From: Halapricum hydrolyticum
GTDB taxonomy: Archaea; Halobacteriota; Halobacteria; Halobacteriales; Haloarculaceae
Length of the DNA: 64,000 nucleotides
Reading direction: 5' to 3'
Assembly (NCBI GenBank): GCA_025517565.1
Contig: JAOPKD010000007.1
Location: forward strand, 1 to 64,000
The notes under the pieces are model-generated. The model saw nothing but the letters and a program-made list of their open reading frames with translations, was not told the DNA's origin and made no database searches. The translations under genes and the position numbers were made by a program. The stretch's first letter is position 1. Every line of letters begins with the position of its first letter. Shown in pieces: positions 26,131-36,300 of the stretch.

Positions 26131-26521
26131 CGATCCGACAGTCGAGTTCGTTATCGAGGTATCGTTCGAGGTCCGGATCGTCTAGCAACCGTCGGATCAT
26201 CTCTCGCCATCTGCTCGTCTGTTTCTGCCCGATCACGACGACGTCAGCGCCTTCGCTGATAATTTCGTCGAGAATCGTCTCCTCGACGAGAAACCCCGAC
26301 CGGACGACGTATCGCGTTCCGGGCAGGTATCCGAACGAGTTCTCGACCGCGTCCTTGAGATCCGTCCGGGTCACGCGACCGTTCTCCTGATAGAGGTTAA
26401 CGTGCAGGATAGAGAGCGACGCGTCTTCATCGTTTGCGATCCGGATCGCTTTCGAGAGCGTGGCTCTCGAGTGTTCGCTGAGAGGATACCGTATCGGGAC
26501 GACGACGCGAGTCATTGCCAT
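26114..26521 (-). CDS. Universal stress protein (UspA family)
   Basis: A 135-residue UspA-fold protein. VVVPIRYPLSEHSRATLSKAIRIA is the first strand and helix, SILHVN the second, and ADVVVIGQKQTSRWREMIRRL the third, followed by a final beta-strand IVTVSG. The usual ATP-binding GxxGxxxxxxxxGS loop is replaced by GQKQTSRWREMIRRL, so nucleotide binding is doubtful. It is convergent with and overlaps the end of the mscS-like gene. Confidence 0.85.
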   Translation of the reverse strand: MAMTRVVVPIRYPLSEHSRATLSKAIRIANDEDASLSILHVNLYQENGRVTRTDLKDAVENSFGYLPGTRYVVRSGFLVEETILDEIISEGADVVVIGQKQTSRWREMIRRLLDDPDLERYLDNELDCRIVTVSG

Positions 26522-26742
26522 CAGTTCGTCACCGGGATGCCTGTATGTTTCTATCCGAGACCCACAAAGGGCCTGTGTGTCTCCACTAGACGATTACATA
26601 CTGTCGAGACGTGACGTAATTCTTCCTCGGTGATAAGAGTATTACCACAACGTAAGGGCCTCTAGGGCTGTATAATCTGGAATCGAGATTAAACACATCA
26701 TACAGAAGAATATTATGTGTTGTTCAGAAACGACGATACGAG
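26522..26742. promoter_or_regulatory. Divergent promoter region of the Usp and FBPase genes
   Basis: A 221-base divergent spacer. AT-rich GAATATTATG at about 26708-26717 is a TATA-like element 26-35 bases before the FBPase ATG. The AACACAT at about 26692 and ATGTGTT at about 26715 form an inverted pair around it, a possible regulator site. Nothing coding is seen. Confidence 0.4.
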
Positions 26743-27678
26743 ATGGGCACTTCCGGCCCCCGGTCGAACGATCCCGAAGTGGCGGACGAACCGGCCTGTA
26801 TTACTACTATCGCCCAAACGGTCGCGAAAGCGATTCCGAAGTTGCGCACGGCGTTCGAGACCCATCGCAGCTACGAAGGTGAAGACAACCCCAGCGGTGA
26901 GGAAATGCTCGCAGCCGACGTATACGCCGACGAGCTGCTCGAATCGCGGCTGGGAAAACTCGCCTGTGTCGGCACCTACGCGAGCGAGGAGCGGGCCGAT
27001 CCCACCCAGGTGGGTACCGGGCTGTCTGTCGCGGTCGATCCGCTCGATGGCTCGAGCAACCTGGGGTCGAACAACGGCGTCGGGACGATCGTCGGCGTCT
27101 ACGACAGCGAACTCCCCGCCAGTGGGCGCGACCTCGTGGGTGCGATGTACGTGCTGTACGGTCCGACCACGACGGCGATGGTCGCTACCGACGACGGCGT
27201 CACGGAGTACCTCCTGACCCAAGGCCAGCGCAAGGTGTTAACCCCGTCAGTCTCGCTCCCGGACACGGGTACCGTATACGGGTTCGGTGGGCCAGTTCCC
27301 GAGTGGTCGAGCGCGTTCCGGCGGTACGCGATGTCGGTCCAGCGACGGTTGAAGCGGCGATACGGCGGTGCGCTCGTGGCCGACGTCAACCAGGTACTCA
27401 GCCACGGCGGCGTGTTTGCCTATCCGAGCCTGGAAACTCGACCGTCCGGAAAACTCCGGCTCCAGTTCGAGGCCAACCCTATCGCGTTCATCGTCGAGCA
27501 GGCGGGCGGCCTGTCCTATCAGGGGGACTGCTCTGTTCTCGATACCGAACCCGAACGACTCCACCAGCGGACGCCGCTGTTTGTCGGCAGCCCAGAACCG
27601 CTCGCCGAACTGATCGAAACGCTGGGCGGAGCGGCCACCAATCCCACGGTCACGACCCGAGACTCGCCCTGGGAGTAG
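26743..27678 (+). CDS. fbp: Fructose-1,6-bisphosphatase, class I
   Basis: Dephosphorylates fructose 1,6-bisphosphate in gluconeogenesis. The FBPase signature is clear: GEEMLAADVYADELL, ERADPTQ, and VDPLDGSSNLGSNNGVGTIVGVY (metal-binding Asp residues) near residue 108. Later GGVFAYPSLETRPSGKLRLQFEANPIAFIVEQAGG matches the substrate-binding region. The 311-residue length is normal for haloarchaeal class I enzymes. The aldehyde dehydrogenase gene follows 63 bases downstream. The upstream spacer contains an inverted repeat that may allow regulation by carbon source. Confidence 0.93.
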   Translation: MGTSGPRSNDPEVADEPACITTIAQTVAKAIPKLRTAFETHRSYEGEDNPSGEEMLAADVYADELLESRLGKLACVGTYASEERADPTQVGTGLSVAVDPLDGSSNLGSNNGVGTIVGVYDSELPASGRDLVGAMYVLYGPTTTAMVATDDGVTEYLLTQGQRKVLTPSVSLPDTGTVYGFGGPVPEWSSAFRRYAMSVQRRLKRRYGGALVADVNQVLSHGGVFAYPSLETRPSGKLRLQFEANPIAFIVEQAGGLSYQGDCSVLDTEPERLHQRTPLFVGSPEPLAELIETLGGAATNPTVTTRDSPWE

Positions 27679-27741
27679 TTGCGGCCTCGCGCCCGCAGAG
27701 CCAGGCGCAAGCTAGAGGTGTCGCTGACCCGTGGACCGGAT

Positions 27742-29325
27742 ATGTCACAGACGAAGCAGTCGTCGCTGCTCGACGCCACTGTCGTCTCCACGAACCGCCT
27801 CGCATCGCTCGCCGACCGTGTCGACACCACGGACGAGCGGCCCGAACTCGACGTCAGAACGCCGATCAAGGACGAACCGATCGGCGCGGTCCCTGCCGCA
27901 ACGGCCGAAGACGTCGCGGCCGCCGTCGATCGTGCGCGAGTCGCACAGTCCGAATGGGAAAACAGATCGATCGAGGATCGCGGCGATGTCCTCCGGCGCT
28001 TCGGCGACCTCGTCCTCGAGCGCCGCGAGTGGTTGCTCGACATCGTGCAACTCGAGACAGGCAAGGCCCGCGTCGACGCGCTCGAAGAAATCCTCGACGT
28101 CCCGCTCACGTGCTCGTACTACGGCTCGAATGGGCCGTCGATCCTCGCGGAATCGAAGCGCACTGGGGCGGTTCCCGGCCTGATAGATGCGCACGTAACG
28201 ACCGATCCGGTCGGCGTCGCCGGCGTCATCTCCCCGTGGAACTACCCACTGACACTCGCGATAACCGACGTCATTCCAGCGCTTCTCGCTGGGAACGCCG
28301 TCGTCTGTAAACCGGACGAGCGGACGCCGTACGTCGCGCTCGCCCTGGCTGAACTCTTCGAGGAAGCTGGCCTCCCGAGTGGCGTGTTCGAGGTCGTTAC
28401 TGGAGACGGACCAACTGTCGGGCCCGCACTGATCGATCGCGTCGATCACGTTACGTTCACCGGCGGCACTGAAACGGGACGGGCTGTCGCCGAGCGGACC
28501 GGCCGGAATCTGATCGGTAGCTCGCTCGAACTCGGCGGGAAGAATCCGATGCTTGTGCTCGGTGACGCTGACGTGGAAACCGCCGCTCGTGGGGCAGTCG
28601 AGGGGGCGTTCACGAACGCGGGACAGCTCTGTCTGGCACCGGAGGGGATTTACGTGGTAGACAGCCGCTACGAGGACTTCCTTGACGCGTTCGTCGACGC
28701 CACTCGACGGCTGTCGCTCGGACTCGAGTTCGGATACCGTCCCGACGTCGGATCACTGATCGACAGCGATCATCTCGAACGCGTCCAGAGCTACGTCGAG
28801 GACGCCCGCGCAGACGGTGCGTCAGTGTGTGCCGGTGGCCGCAGTCGTCCGGACGTCGGTCCGTTCTGTTACGAGCCGACGATCCTGACAGACGTCGATC
28901 CCGATTCGGCGATCGCCACCGAGGAGACGTTCGGTCCGGTGGTGTCTGTCGAGCCGGTTTCAGACGCCGAAGAAGCGATCGAGAGGGCCAACAGTTCGTC
29001 GTACGGCCTCAATGCGAGCGTCTGGACAACCGATCTGGCTCGCGGTCGATCCGTCGCCCGCGAGATCGACTGCGGGACTGTCTGTGTTAACGATCCATAC
29101 GCGGTCGGCTGGGCGGCAGTCGACGCACCGATGGGTGGATTCGGTGACTCGGGCGTCGGCCGCCGACACGGTCCCGAAGGGCTGCGACGGTACGTCGAAG
29201 TCCGAACGATCGCGACTTCGAAGATCGGGCCGCTCGGAGACTCACCCCACCTTCCGACGAAGTGGTACGCCCGCGCTATGACGGCAGTGACGCGTCTCCA
29301 GCGGCGGCTCGTCGGGTGGTTCTAG
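27742..29325 (+). CDS. Aldehyde dehydrogenase (succinate-semialdehyde dehydrogenase-like)
   Basis: A 527-residue NAD(P)-dependent aldehyde dehydrogenase. It shows GVISPWNYPLTLAITDVIPALLAGNAVVCKPDE (cofactor site), VTFTGGTETGR, the catalytic Glu in LELGGKNPMLVL, and the catalytic Cys in NAGQLCLAPEGIYV, followed by EETFGPVV. The closest group I recognise is succinate-semialdehyde dehydrogenase, but aldehyde specificity is uncertain. The ATG at 27742 begins the typical N-terminus; an in-frame TTG at 27679, immediately after fbp, is less likely. The C-terminal 35 residues form a basic amphipathic tail not needed for catalysis. Confidence 0.88.
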   Translation: MSQTKQSSLLDATVVSTNRLASLADRVDTTDERPELDVRTPIKDEPIGAVPAATAEDVAAAVDRARVAQSEWENRSIEDRGDVLRRFGDLVLERREWLLDIVQLETGKARVDALEEILDVPLTCSYYGSNGPSILAESKRTGAVPGLIDAHVTTDPVGVAGVISPWNYPLTLAITDVIPALLAGNAVVCKPDERTPYVALALAELFEEAGLPSGVFEVVTGDGPTVGPALIDRVDHVTFTGGTETGRAVAERTGRNLIGSSLELGGKNPMLVLGDADVETAARGAVEGAFTNAGQLCLAPEGIYVVDSRYEDFLDAFVDATRRLSLGLEFGYRPDVGSLIDSDHLERVQSYVEDARADGASVCAGGRSRPDVGPFCYEPTILTDVDPDSAIATEETFGPVVSVEPVSDAEEAIERANSSSYGLNASVWTTDLARGRSVAREIDCGTVCVNDPYAVGWAAVDAPMGGFGDSGVGRRHGPEGLRRYVEVRTIATSKIGPLGDSPHLPTKWYARAMTAVTRLQRRLVGWF

Positions 29326-29350
29326 TGACGCCATCCGGACCCGCGAATTG

Positions 29351-29378
29351 ATATAGCGACATGAGATTTATGAGTCTG
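29351..29378 (+). repeat. Imperfect inverted repeat, left copy
   Basis: A 28-base AT-rich element, beginning ATATAGCGACATGAG, that matches the reverse complement of 32353-32380 at 24 of 28 positions. A shorter inverted copy of its TATAGYGAYAT core is at 29405-29415. It lies about 75 bases beyond the stop of the tyrosine recombinase gene. Confidence 0.5.
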
Positions 29379-29452
29379 GAACAGAACAACGCTTCGGACA
29401 TAAAATATCACTATAAGAATAGTATCGCGGTGAATCCATCCCAGGAGATCAC

Positions 29453-30490
29453 TCACAGCAGCTGATAGATGTGCTGTTCGTACACGTCACGGACGCGAGA
29501 TCCCCAGTCGTGGGTGTACGTATCGATGATATCCTGAGCGACGTCACCCCTGAGGTACTTGACGATCCCCCGATCGCCGGTTCTATCGCGCAGGTGTGTC
29601 GTGAAGAAGTGCCGGAAGTAGTGTGGCGTGACGTTGTCCGCCGCACCAGCACCGTCGTGATACCAGCCGACGTCGCGAGCGTGGGCTTCGACGGTGTGAT
29701 GGACCATATCGGTCGTGATCCGTCGCCCCCAGTTGTCGCTCGTGCCGGTAAAGAGCGGTTTCGCCTCGGAGACCGGGTCGGGCCGGACGGCGAGCCACTT
29801 GACGAGGACGTCGCGTAGCTCGGGGTCGACCGGGATGACCGTATCGCGCTGGCGCTTGTTGGAGGCGCGGCGATGTTCGCCGTTCGTCTGCGAACCGCGC
29901 GAGGGCGTCGCCGAAACGTACAGTGAGTCAGGTCGTCCGTCCAGTTGCGGACGGACTGTCATACCGTCTCGAGGGTCGTCTGTGAGATTGAGATCGCGTT
30001 GATCCAGATTACAGAGTTCGCCGGCCCGGATGCCGGTCTTCAGCAGCGTCACCACGATCGCTCGATCGAGTGGATGGGCGAGCCGGTCGACGAACGACCG
30101 CATCCCCGGAACCGAAATATCGCGCCGCTGTGGGTCCGTGTCGATCGATTCGTCGATCTCTTCCACGACGAGTGCCATCGGGTTCGACTCGAAGGTCCCG
30201 ACCTGTGTCATATACCCGTAAAACCGGTGGAGATACGAGGCGTAGGTCGCGACGGTACTTTCCGCGACGGCCCCACGGAGACCGTGGATGTAGGCCATAC
30301 AGTCCCGATGGGACGCCGAATCGAGCGTCTGTGCCGTCGTCGTGCGGTCCGTGCCGTCCTCCAGGAACTTCTCGAAATCGCGGAGCACGCGCTCGTAAGC
30401 GGCCTGTGTGCGCTCACTTTTCCCCTGATAGGCGATGTCCTGCAGGAAGTACGCGATCGGGTCCTGCTGGGGATCGTCGGCCTGGCTCAT
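29453..30490 (-). CDS. Tyrosine recombinase (XerC/XerD-like integrase)
   Basis: A 345-residue site-specific recombinase. An N-terminal SAM-like core-binding domain covers residues 1-130 (SERTQAAYERVLRDFEKFL). The catalytic domain follows with Arg in KTGIRAGELCNL, His-x-x-Arg in PHYFRHFFTTHL, and the nucleophile Tyr probably within DTYTHDWGSRVRDVYEQHIYQLL. The ATG overlaps the stop of the upstream DUF5805 gene (ATGA), so the pair is one operon. GC-rich codon use argues for long residence. Possible roles are dimer resolution, local inversion or a domesticated integrase; related repeats flank it. Confidence 0.9.
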   Translation of the reverse strand: MSQADDPQQDPIAYFLQDIAYQGKSERTQAAYERVLRDFEKFLEDGTDRTTTAQTLDSASHRDCMAYIHGLRGAVAESTVATYASYLHRFYGYMTQVGTFESNPMALVVEEIDESIDTDPQRRDISVPGMRSFVDRLAHPLDRAIVVTLLKTGIRAGELCNLDQRDLNLTDDPRDGMTVRPQLDGRPDSLYVSATPSRGSQTNGEHRRASNKRQRDTVIPVDPELRDVLVKWLAVRPDPVSEAKPLFTGTSDNWGRRITTDMVHHTVEAHARDVGWYHDGAGAADNVTPHYFRHFFTTHLRDRTGDRGIVKYLRGDVAQDIIDTYTHDWGSRVRDVYEQHIYQLL

Positions 30491-30897
30491 GTCTCGACGA
30501 GCGTGTAACCGCCGTTGCGACCGCTGTAGCGGACGACGTTTCGATCCTGTAGATCTGCGAGCGTCTCTTCGAGCCGGTCTTCGATGTTGTCTGTGATCGC
30601 TGCCAGCAGTTCGTCCCAGCTGTAATATTCACCAGCCGTCAGGGCCGATTCGACGCGTTCTGCCAGCGCGTCGCCCGTCTCGCCGGCCGTCGTCTCTGTC
30701 GACGATGGCTCCTCCGTGTTCTGTTCGTCGCTTTCTTCGTCTTCAAGGAACCCGCGCCGACCCGCCTGAACCATCGTCCGGACGAACTCGCTTTGAGTCA
30801 TGTCGAGTTCGTCGGCGTGCTCGCGCCACTCGTCTTTTTGATACGCTGGCACGTACGTCTTGACCGCAACGCGCGACGTCTCCGTCTGCTCAGACAT
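30487..30897 (-). CDS. DUF5805 protein, likely DNA-binding partner of the recombinase
   Basis: A 136-residue haloarchaeal protein. Residues 10-45 (RVAVKTYVPAYQKDEWREHADELDMTQSEFVRTMV) look like a ribbon-helix-helix DNA-binding segment. An acidic, Ser/Thr-rich linker follows, then a C-terminal winged-helix-like segment (YYSWDELLAAITDN, VVRYSGRNGGYTLV). It is coupled by an ATGA overlap to the recombinase gene, suggesting it controls or assists recombination. The DUF5805 name is from memory of haloarchaeal neighbours of such recombinases. Confidence 0.75.
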   Translation of the reverse strand: MSEQTETSRVAVKTYVPAYQKDEWREHADELDMTQSEFVRTMVQAGRRGFLEDEESDEQNTEEPSSTETTAGETGDALAERVESALTAGEYYSWDELLAAITDNIEDRLEETLADLQDRNVVRYSGRNGGYTLVET

Positions 30898-31253
30898 ACG
30901 CGTGCCGTGAACCCCCTCTCACATCAATGTATCCCTATAGCCGAGGATAAATGGCCTTATTTGTGATTCTGACACCCTATATGTCCCCAAAAGTGACAAT
31001 GTAGGGATAACTTACTGAATAAATCGGATCTGTAGTACCACAATTGAGGATAAATATTCCGGGACAGATGTGGTAAGGACTTCCATAGTGATTCGGAACT
31101 GCTCTTGGGGAATCAGATCTGTCGACGGGGACGCAACACACGTCGCCAGCGAGATGAATCCGCCGAGAGTCGGGCTCAGCTAGATCGGTGTTTTCCGCCC
31201 GCTACCCCAGGGTTCGAGGGTCGAATACCTGTATAGATAATCTGATGTTTTTA

Positions 31254-31580
31254 CGGTGGTCCCACTCTCTGGCTCGGAGCGCGAGCGATCCTGACATCGT
31301 GTACGACGTGCGGTTCGAATTCGACTTCGGTCTGCTCGGGGGCCAGTGCGATCAGTCCACCGGAGGACCAGTCCTCCAAGTTCACTGCTCTTTCGTCACG
31401 CTCGCTAGTTTCGAGGACTCACTTCGATCGTCCTCGCTGCTCCCTGTCGCCGCTCGCTTTTCGAACGGTCTCTGCGGCCGCGTCTCGCTGCTCGCGGGTC
31501 CGCTCACGGGTCGCTGTGCTCTCCGCCAGGTTCGATGCGACTGCAAGGCGCGTCTCGCGCTCCTCTCGCGAGGGTGTCAT
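31254..31580 (-). pseudogene. Possible decayed gene with in-frame stop
   Basis: Two open stretches in one frame are separated by a single TGA near 31419. The first 53 codons start at an ATG and are highly charged; the second reads through typical haloarchaeal codons (EVEFEPHVVHDVRIARAPSQ). No family is recognised, and similar-looking sequence can arise by chance in GC-rich DNA, so confidence is low. Confidence 0.2.
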
Positions 31581-32352
31581 GGGACGGTCGCCTGACGTGG
31601 GCGGTCGATAAGTCATTGAGTTATAGCAGCCTCTATGGACCTGTGCGAACGGTTCCGCTTCGGTACCCGACCCGCGCCACTGGTCGTCCGAAGCGGCGTA
31701 CGCCGGTATCCGGTAGGCAATCTCGTTCTGTGGCCCGGGCCTCGACTCCGGCAGTGAGACTGGTTGTGGGGGCGAGCGGCCATCTCCTGAAAAGACCACA
31801 CATCAATTCGGCGGGTCAAGTGACCGTCGATCCCAGCGTTAGAGCGGAGCAGCGATCATCACGGACCTCAATCGAACCTCCACACAAGGTGAGACGGCAA
31901 AATCACCGCGGTCCCGACGCGGCCGAGCGCTGTATCCGCTGCTATACCGGCGGACATCGGCTGAGTTCACTGTGTTCCGGTGAACGTCCTTCATTGCTTC
32001 CGCCAGTATGCTCGCAGATGGGTGATACTGCCGGCTGCACGTTCCATAGGTGGTCGCCATTCCTGGGTAGCAAATCGTTTCGAAACCTTACAGCCAACAG
32101 TACGAGTCGCCTTCCTGTCGGACGGTACTGCCAGCCTGTACAGACTCATCCGAGCGTAGGGGCAGCCGAACCGCGGCCATCCGTTGGGATACGCACGTCT
32201 TCGCCGACTACGGTATCCACGGTCGTTTCAGTCCCTCTGTGGAGACAGCGGTTTGAGACCCGAAGACAGCTGCTTGCCCGGTTCTCAGAGCCATATGTGC
32301 GTGTAATATGATATTTTCATACGCCGATTCGTACCCGATCTTCGTCTGATCT

Positions 32353-32380
32353 CAAACTCATAAATCATATATCGCTATAT
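32353..32380 (-). repeat. Imperfect inverted repeat, right copy
   Basis: Read on the minus strand it begins ATATAGCGATATATG and matches 29351-29378 at 24 of 28 positions, in opposite orientation. With the left copy it brackets the recombinase operon and the gene-poor stretch (about 3 kb). The centre is itself palindromic (CATATAGCGATATATG). Confidence 0.5.
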
Positions 32381-32560
32381 GTAAATCGGTAACGGAGAAG
32401 TTCAGAGGTTGGCAGTTTAGATTCTGACAAACCACTAGATTGCTTATGTGTCTGAGCAGGAGTGTGGGAACAGTCTAACCTGCAATATATGCAGAGAACA
32501 GCAGTCCGCGAGTGGCTGGAGTTGCGCTTGGTTTGGAAGCGCGACCTAATATGAAGACGA

Positions 32561-32830
32561 CTACACGTTCTTCCTCCAATTCGAGGTGGCGAATAACAGC
32601 CCGACACCGATGGTGATTGCGTGAGAGACGAACAACTCAGCGAGCGTTTCGGCGAGGAGTACTTGATCAAGCGGCCACGGAACAAGCCGCATGATGTAGA
32701 AGTCAATCACTGCGTTCACCGCTGCATCGACGTTGCCAGCTGTAGCCAGCCCCACGATGATTGTGAGGAGACTCAGTACCGACCCCCGTAGATGTACATA
32801 TTCGTGATGACAGGGTATGCTAGTATTCAT
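32561..32830 (-). CDS. Small membrane protein
   Basis: About 89 residues from this ATG (a start six codons earlier at 32848 is also possible). Two hydrophobic segments are visible: SVLSLLTIIVGLATAG near residue 17 and LAELFVSHAITIGVGLLFA near residue 63, with the C-terminus charged (TSNWRKNV). Family and function are not recognised. It diverges from the small acidic gene at 32855 by about 24 bases, and both sit at the left edge of the DISARM island. Confidence 0.45.
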   Translation of the reverse strand: MNTSIPCHHEYVHLRGSVLSLLTIIVGLATAGNVDAAVNAVIDFYIMRLVPWPLDQVLLAETLAELFVSHAITIGVGLLFATSNWRKNV

Positions 32831-32854
32831 TATCGTGGGTGAGTACACCGTAGT

Positions 32855-33220
32855 ATGTCACGCACAAGCCGGAAAGAGTTCCTCCGCGAGTTAGGTTACG
32901 AGGAGCCGTTCGATAAGTCACCGGTGGACATTCCGGAGGAGTGGAACGGTGGAGCAGTTGTCAACACCGGCGGGAACATCATGTGCCGTATCTGGCGGAC
33001 ATGGGAAACCGGTACCCGATCGGAAGACACCGAGTTCGAGGTGATTTACGATTTGTCCCAAGATGCCAGCGTAGGACTGCAGGCCTACACTTGGGATGAA
33101 GAATACGAGGGCTACACTTTCGACCACAAAATCGAGAGCCGGACTGCAGATGAGCAAGATGACCACATACAGGCTGAGATTGCGAAGGAACTCATGAAGT
33201 CACATAATTTGGACGCTTAA
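32855..33220 (+). CDS. Small acidic hypothetical protein at the edge of the DISARM island
   Basis: A 121-residue acidic protein with no signal peptide or membrane segment. It has a single Cys (NIMCRIW) and aromatic-rich beta-like stretches (LQAYTWDEEYEGYTF). No family is recognised. It runs in the same direction as the DISARM genes and ends 144 bases before drmE, but a separate TATA box precedes drmE, so it need not be part of that operon. Confidence 0.55.
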   Translation: MSRTSRKEFLRELGYEEPFDKSPVDIPEEWNGGAVVNTGGNIMCRIWRTWETGTRSEDTEFEVIYDLSQDASVGLQAYTWDEEYEGYTFDHKIESRTADEQDDHIQAEIAKELMKSHNLDA

Positions 33221-33329
33221 GTCGAAATCATTCTCCTGTATTCAGATTCTATTTGTCCTCCCTTTTGTTCTCTGTAGGATAGAGGCCACCCGAAGGACAG
33301 GCCAACCGGAAGTGATTCTATGCATATCG

Positions 33330-33336
33330 TTTATGC
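33330..33336 (+). promoter_or_regulatory. TATA box before drmE
   Basis: TTTATGC lies 29-35 bases upstream of the GTG at 33365, matching a leaderless start and marking the first promoter of the DISARM locus. Confidence 0.45.
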
Positions 33337-33364
33337 TTGCAGGGTAACTAGTCCAAGGTAGTCA

Positions 33365-36300
33365 GTGACGGACAAGGACACAACCCAGCATTCGATCTCC
33401 GACTTCGGTGGAGGACAATCCAGCAGTCGTGCCCAAACCAATCAAGAACCGGAACAGAGTCCTCCAGCCGGTGATGAACCCGTCAAATTGCTTGACTGGT
33501 TACAAAACGACGAGACACCATCACCAGCATCAGCAACAGATCAACTCCCACTGTTGGTTGACCAAGCACGATCGACCGGGTACGACGCGTTGACCGCTGA
33601 CCAGTGCATCGAGCTCATCCTCAACGATGCCTCCCCTCCGGTTGATCACCCGCAACTGGTCTACTTACTCGATAACAGACGAGTAGACACCGGACTGGTT
33701 CTTGCACACCTCTCATCGATTTTCCCAAGAGACGACTTTACGCTGACCGAGTCAATCAATTTTGAATCTCTGGAAGAACTCTCCTATAACACTCGCATGG
33801 AGGCGTATCGTGTCGTGTCACGCCTTCCTCCGTCCATGGATGCTTACAGTTTGTTGAGGCGAGTAACCGAACTCTTTGACGGGAAAGTTGAGGTCGGTGG
33901 TGAAGCGTATCCAGTCGGCGGATACTTCAAAGGATACGCAACCCAGAGTCTCGACACAGCAATCGAACATCCGGGATCCGCCTCCCACCACTTGGTTACA
34001 GAAATTCTTCAAGACCATCCGTGGAGATCACTTCGACTGCTGGCGGCGAAGTCAAGCGATCACATTAACACCGAGGTCGTGGAGGCACTCACCGACGAAC
34101 TGGAAGGGAAGTCGGTTCTATCAGACTTTCATTCGGGCCGGATAACTGAACGGCTCTGCCGGACATACATCGAAGTTGACGATCCCAATTCACAGCGAAA
34201 ACTGGCCGAACTCATTCAGGCAGCACTCAATGCTGACATCTATCCGAACTACTGGAACGAATTCATTCCCCCGTTCGTCGAGGAAGTACGAACTGGACAG
34301 GGGAGGGGCCGAGATACGGGTGAGTTGTTAGCCACGGTGTTTTCGGCGATTCAATCTAATAATCTCGCCGCTGTTCGAGAGGTATACCCGAGGAAAGCAA
34401 TTCAGAAGGGGCTTCCAGAAGAGTCGAAGTTGTGGGTACCGGTACTGCGTGTTGCCGCAAGTTCGTGGCCTGAGTTAATTGTAGACTCTATCGACCGACT
34501 GGTTTCGGTTGCACGTGACTGTTCAAGTCGGTCCCGAACTGGGATTTGTGAAGCAATTGCATCTGCTGGGAACGCCTGTCCAGGCGACATTCTTCCCGCA
34601 ATCGGGCCTCTCGTCCGCGATCTCGAACGAGTAGACACTGCTCGTGAAGTGAGGGACGTAGGCAAGATTCTGCAAGCACTTGAGGTGTACCCCCCGCCAC
34701 CGGAACTATTCGACTTATACGGGTCAACTGATAGCCGAATAGACTCAACTACGAAGGACGTAGTTGCATCTCTACGCCGCCAATTCCAGCAGTCCAATCC
34801 AGAGCTCGCCCCTGGAGATGTTTCCGGGATTGGAGAATTCTCACACGACTACTCGCTTGTAAAGCGGACCGGGCCGGTTACGTGGAGCCCCCCTCAACTG
34901 GGTGCCGCCGAACTCTCCGTGATTAACAACACCGCAGAAATCGCGTTAGCGGCATCTCAAAGCGAGTCGGCGGGCGATGAACTCACGGATACACTCCAGA
35001 ATATACTGGGCAGCGAGGAAGATTTTGATGATGTAGATCCATCGATTCAGTTCCTTACACCGTCCCATGATTCAGAATGGTTTGAGTTAGCCATTCTGGG
35101 AACCGCGATTGCCCAGCTCATACGCCCAGACATTCGGGTTGCGGTACATACACCGGCGACTGGCGGGTGGGGTACAAAAAAGGACATTCGGGAAAGTCTC
35201 TCGCAATACGGGATTGTGCAGTCAGAGGATACGGCCGCAACTGTCACGCCAATCCTCGATCTCATCCCCACCGCACGTGTAACAGACGGAATTCACGTCG
35301 AGACCTCCGGAACGACTATCCAAGAGAATCCTCCGTATCTCACCTTGGTCCGGGACATTGATTCCCTCACTGATGCACCTGCAGATGTCGTCCTCTACAA
35401 CTGGGTATCGGGGATCGACGCCGGAGACGCTGCCCAAATACAGACGTGGAGAGGTACCCTCATTAACGGAACACCGCAATCATACACACCCGGAAGTAGA
35501 CAGGTGAACGGGCAAACATCGGGTGAAACGCGCGGAGTTGCTGATTCCGTTTCACTACGTCACCTTACCCAAATTGACGATCAAGACTTGCCGTCACTGA
35601 CTGAATCCTATTCTGAGCATCCCGTTCACATTGAGGTACACGGGGTATTCGCAGAACAATACGGTGCAGATAGACGGCAACACGTCGGCCCACCAACTGA
35701 CCTCGCCCATCCCGTGTTACTGCAGCCGGACCAAGAGACCAGTAACAGCAACCCGATGTCCCCTCAGGAATCTGCAGCAGAATCGTTGACTGAGGGACCA
35801 TCCTCGGTCCATGTGTATTCGGTTGAGAGTGATTCTGAGATCGGGGATTTACTTGGCCGTTTAGACGAGTTCAGCGACAAAATTGGGGATTCAACCGCTG
35901 CAGGTGCAGTTCGACGACTTCGGTATACGTTCAGTAGCCTTCCAGTTACGGTTGACCTTCACGACCATTGGGTGCAGAATCAACTCGACCAAGGTAACCG
36001 GTGGGTTCCTCGAAGGCTCCATGGTCGGCGCAACGAAATTGAAGAGCTGCACGAAGAGGCTGTTATCGACGCAGAGATACTTGATCTGGCCCTTACAACT
36101 GTTGATACGCTCCTCGACAGGCTTGCTGAGCGGAACCCCCTAGGTGAGAAGTTATTGGACGTACTCGATGAAGCAGCGTCGCGGGAGAAATCCGTCGGCG
36201 TACTCTGTACGAAGAAAACGTACAAGGAGATGCTCGACATCTTCCTCCGGGAGCGGGCGAGCGATTGGGTGCTCGGGGATGACCTCTTGTTACTTGATGA

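Larger units (their letters stand above)
30898..32560. other. Gene-poor 1.6 kb stretch with a possible gene remnant
   Basis: No intact gene is convincing here. Near the left end, ATCCCTA (about 30930) and TAGGGAT (about 31012) form a spaced inverted pair before the DUF5805 gene, and GAGGATAAAT occurs twice (about 30943 and 31045). On the minus strand 31580-31254 reads as two open segments split by a TGA (one beginning MTPSREERETR, the other containing DWSSGGLIALAPEQ), which may be a decayed gene. A 7-bp hairpin GGAGGAC-CA-GTCCTCC lies near 31362. The rest looks like degraded sequence. Confidence 0.35.

Noticed and set aside
31200..31240. A tRNA-like GGGTTCGA...TCGAATACC segment
   Set aside because: The rest of a cloverleaf (acceptor, anticodon and D stems) cannot be built around it.
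31188..32311. Two overlapping plus-strand frames in the gene-poor stretch
   Set aside because: No domain, no start signals, and composition typical of out-of-frame GC-rich sequence.
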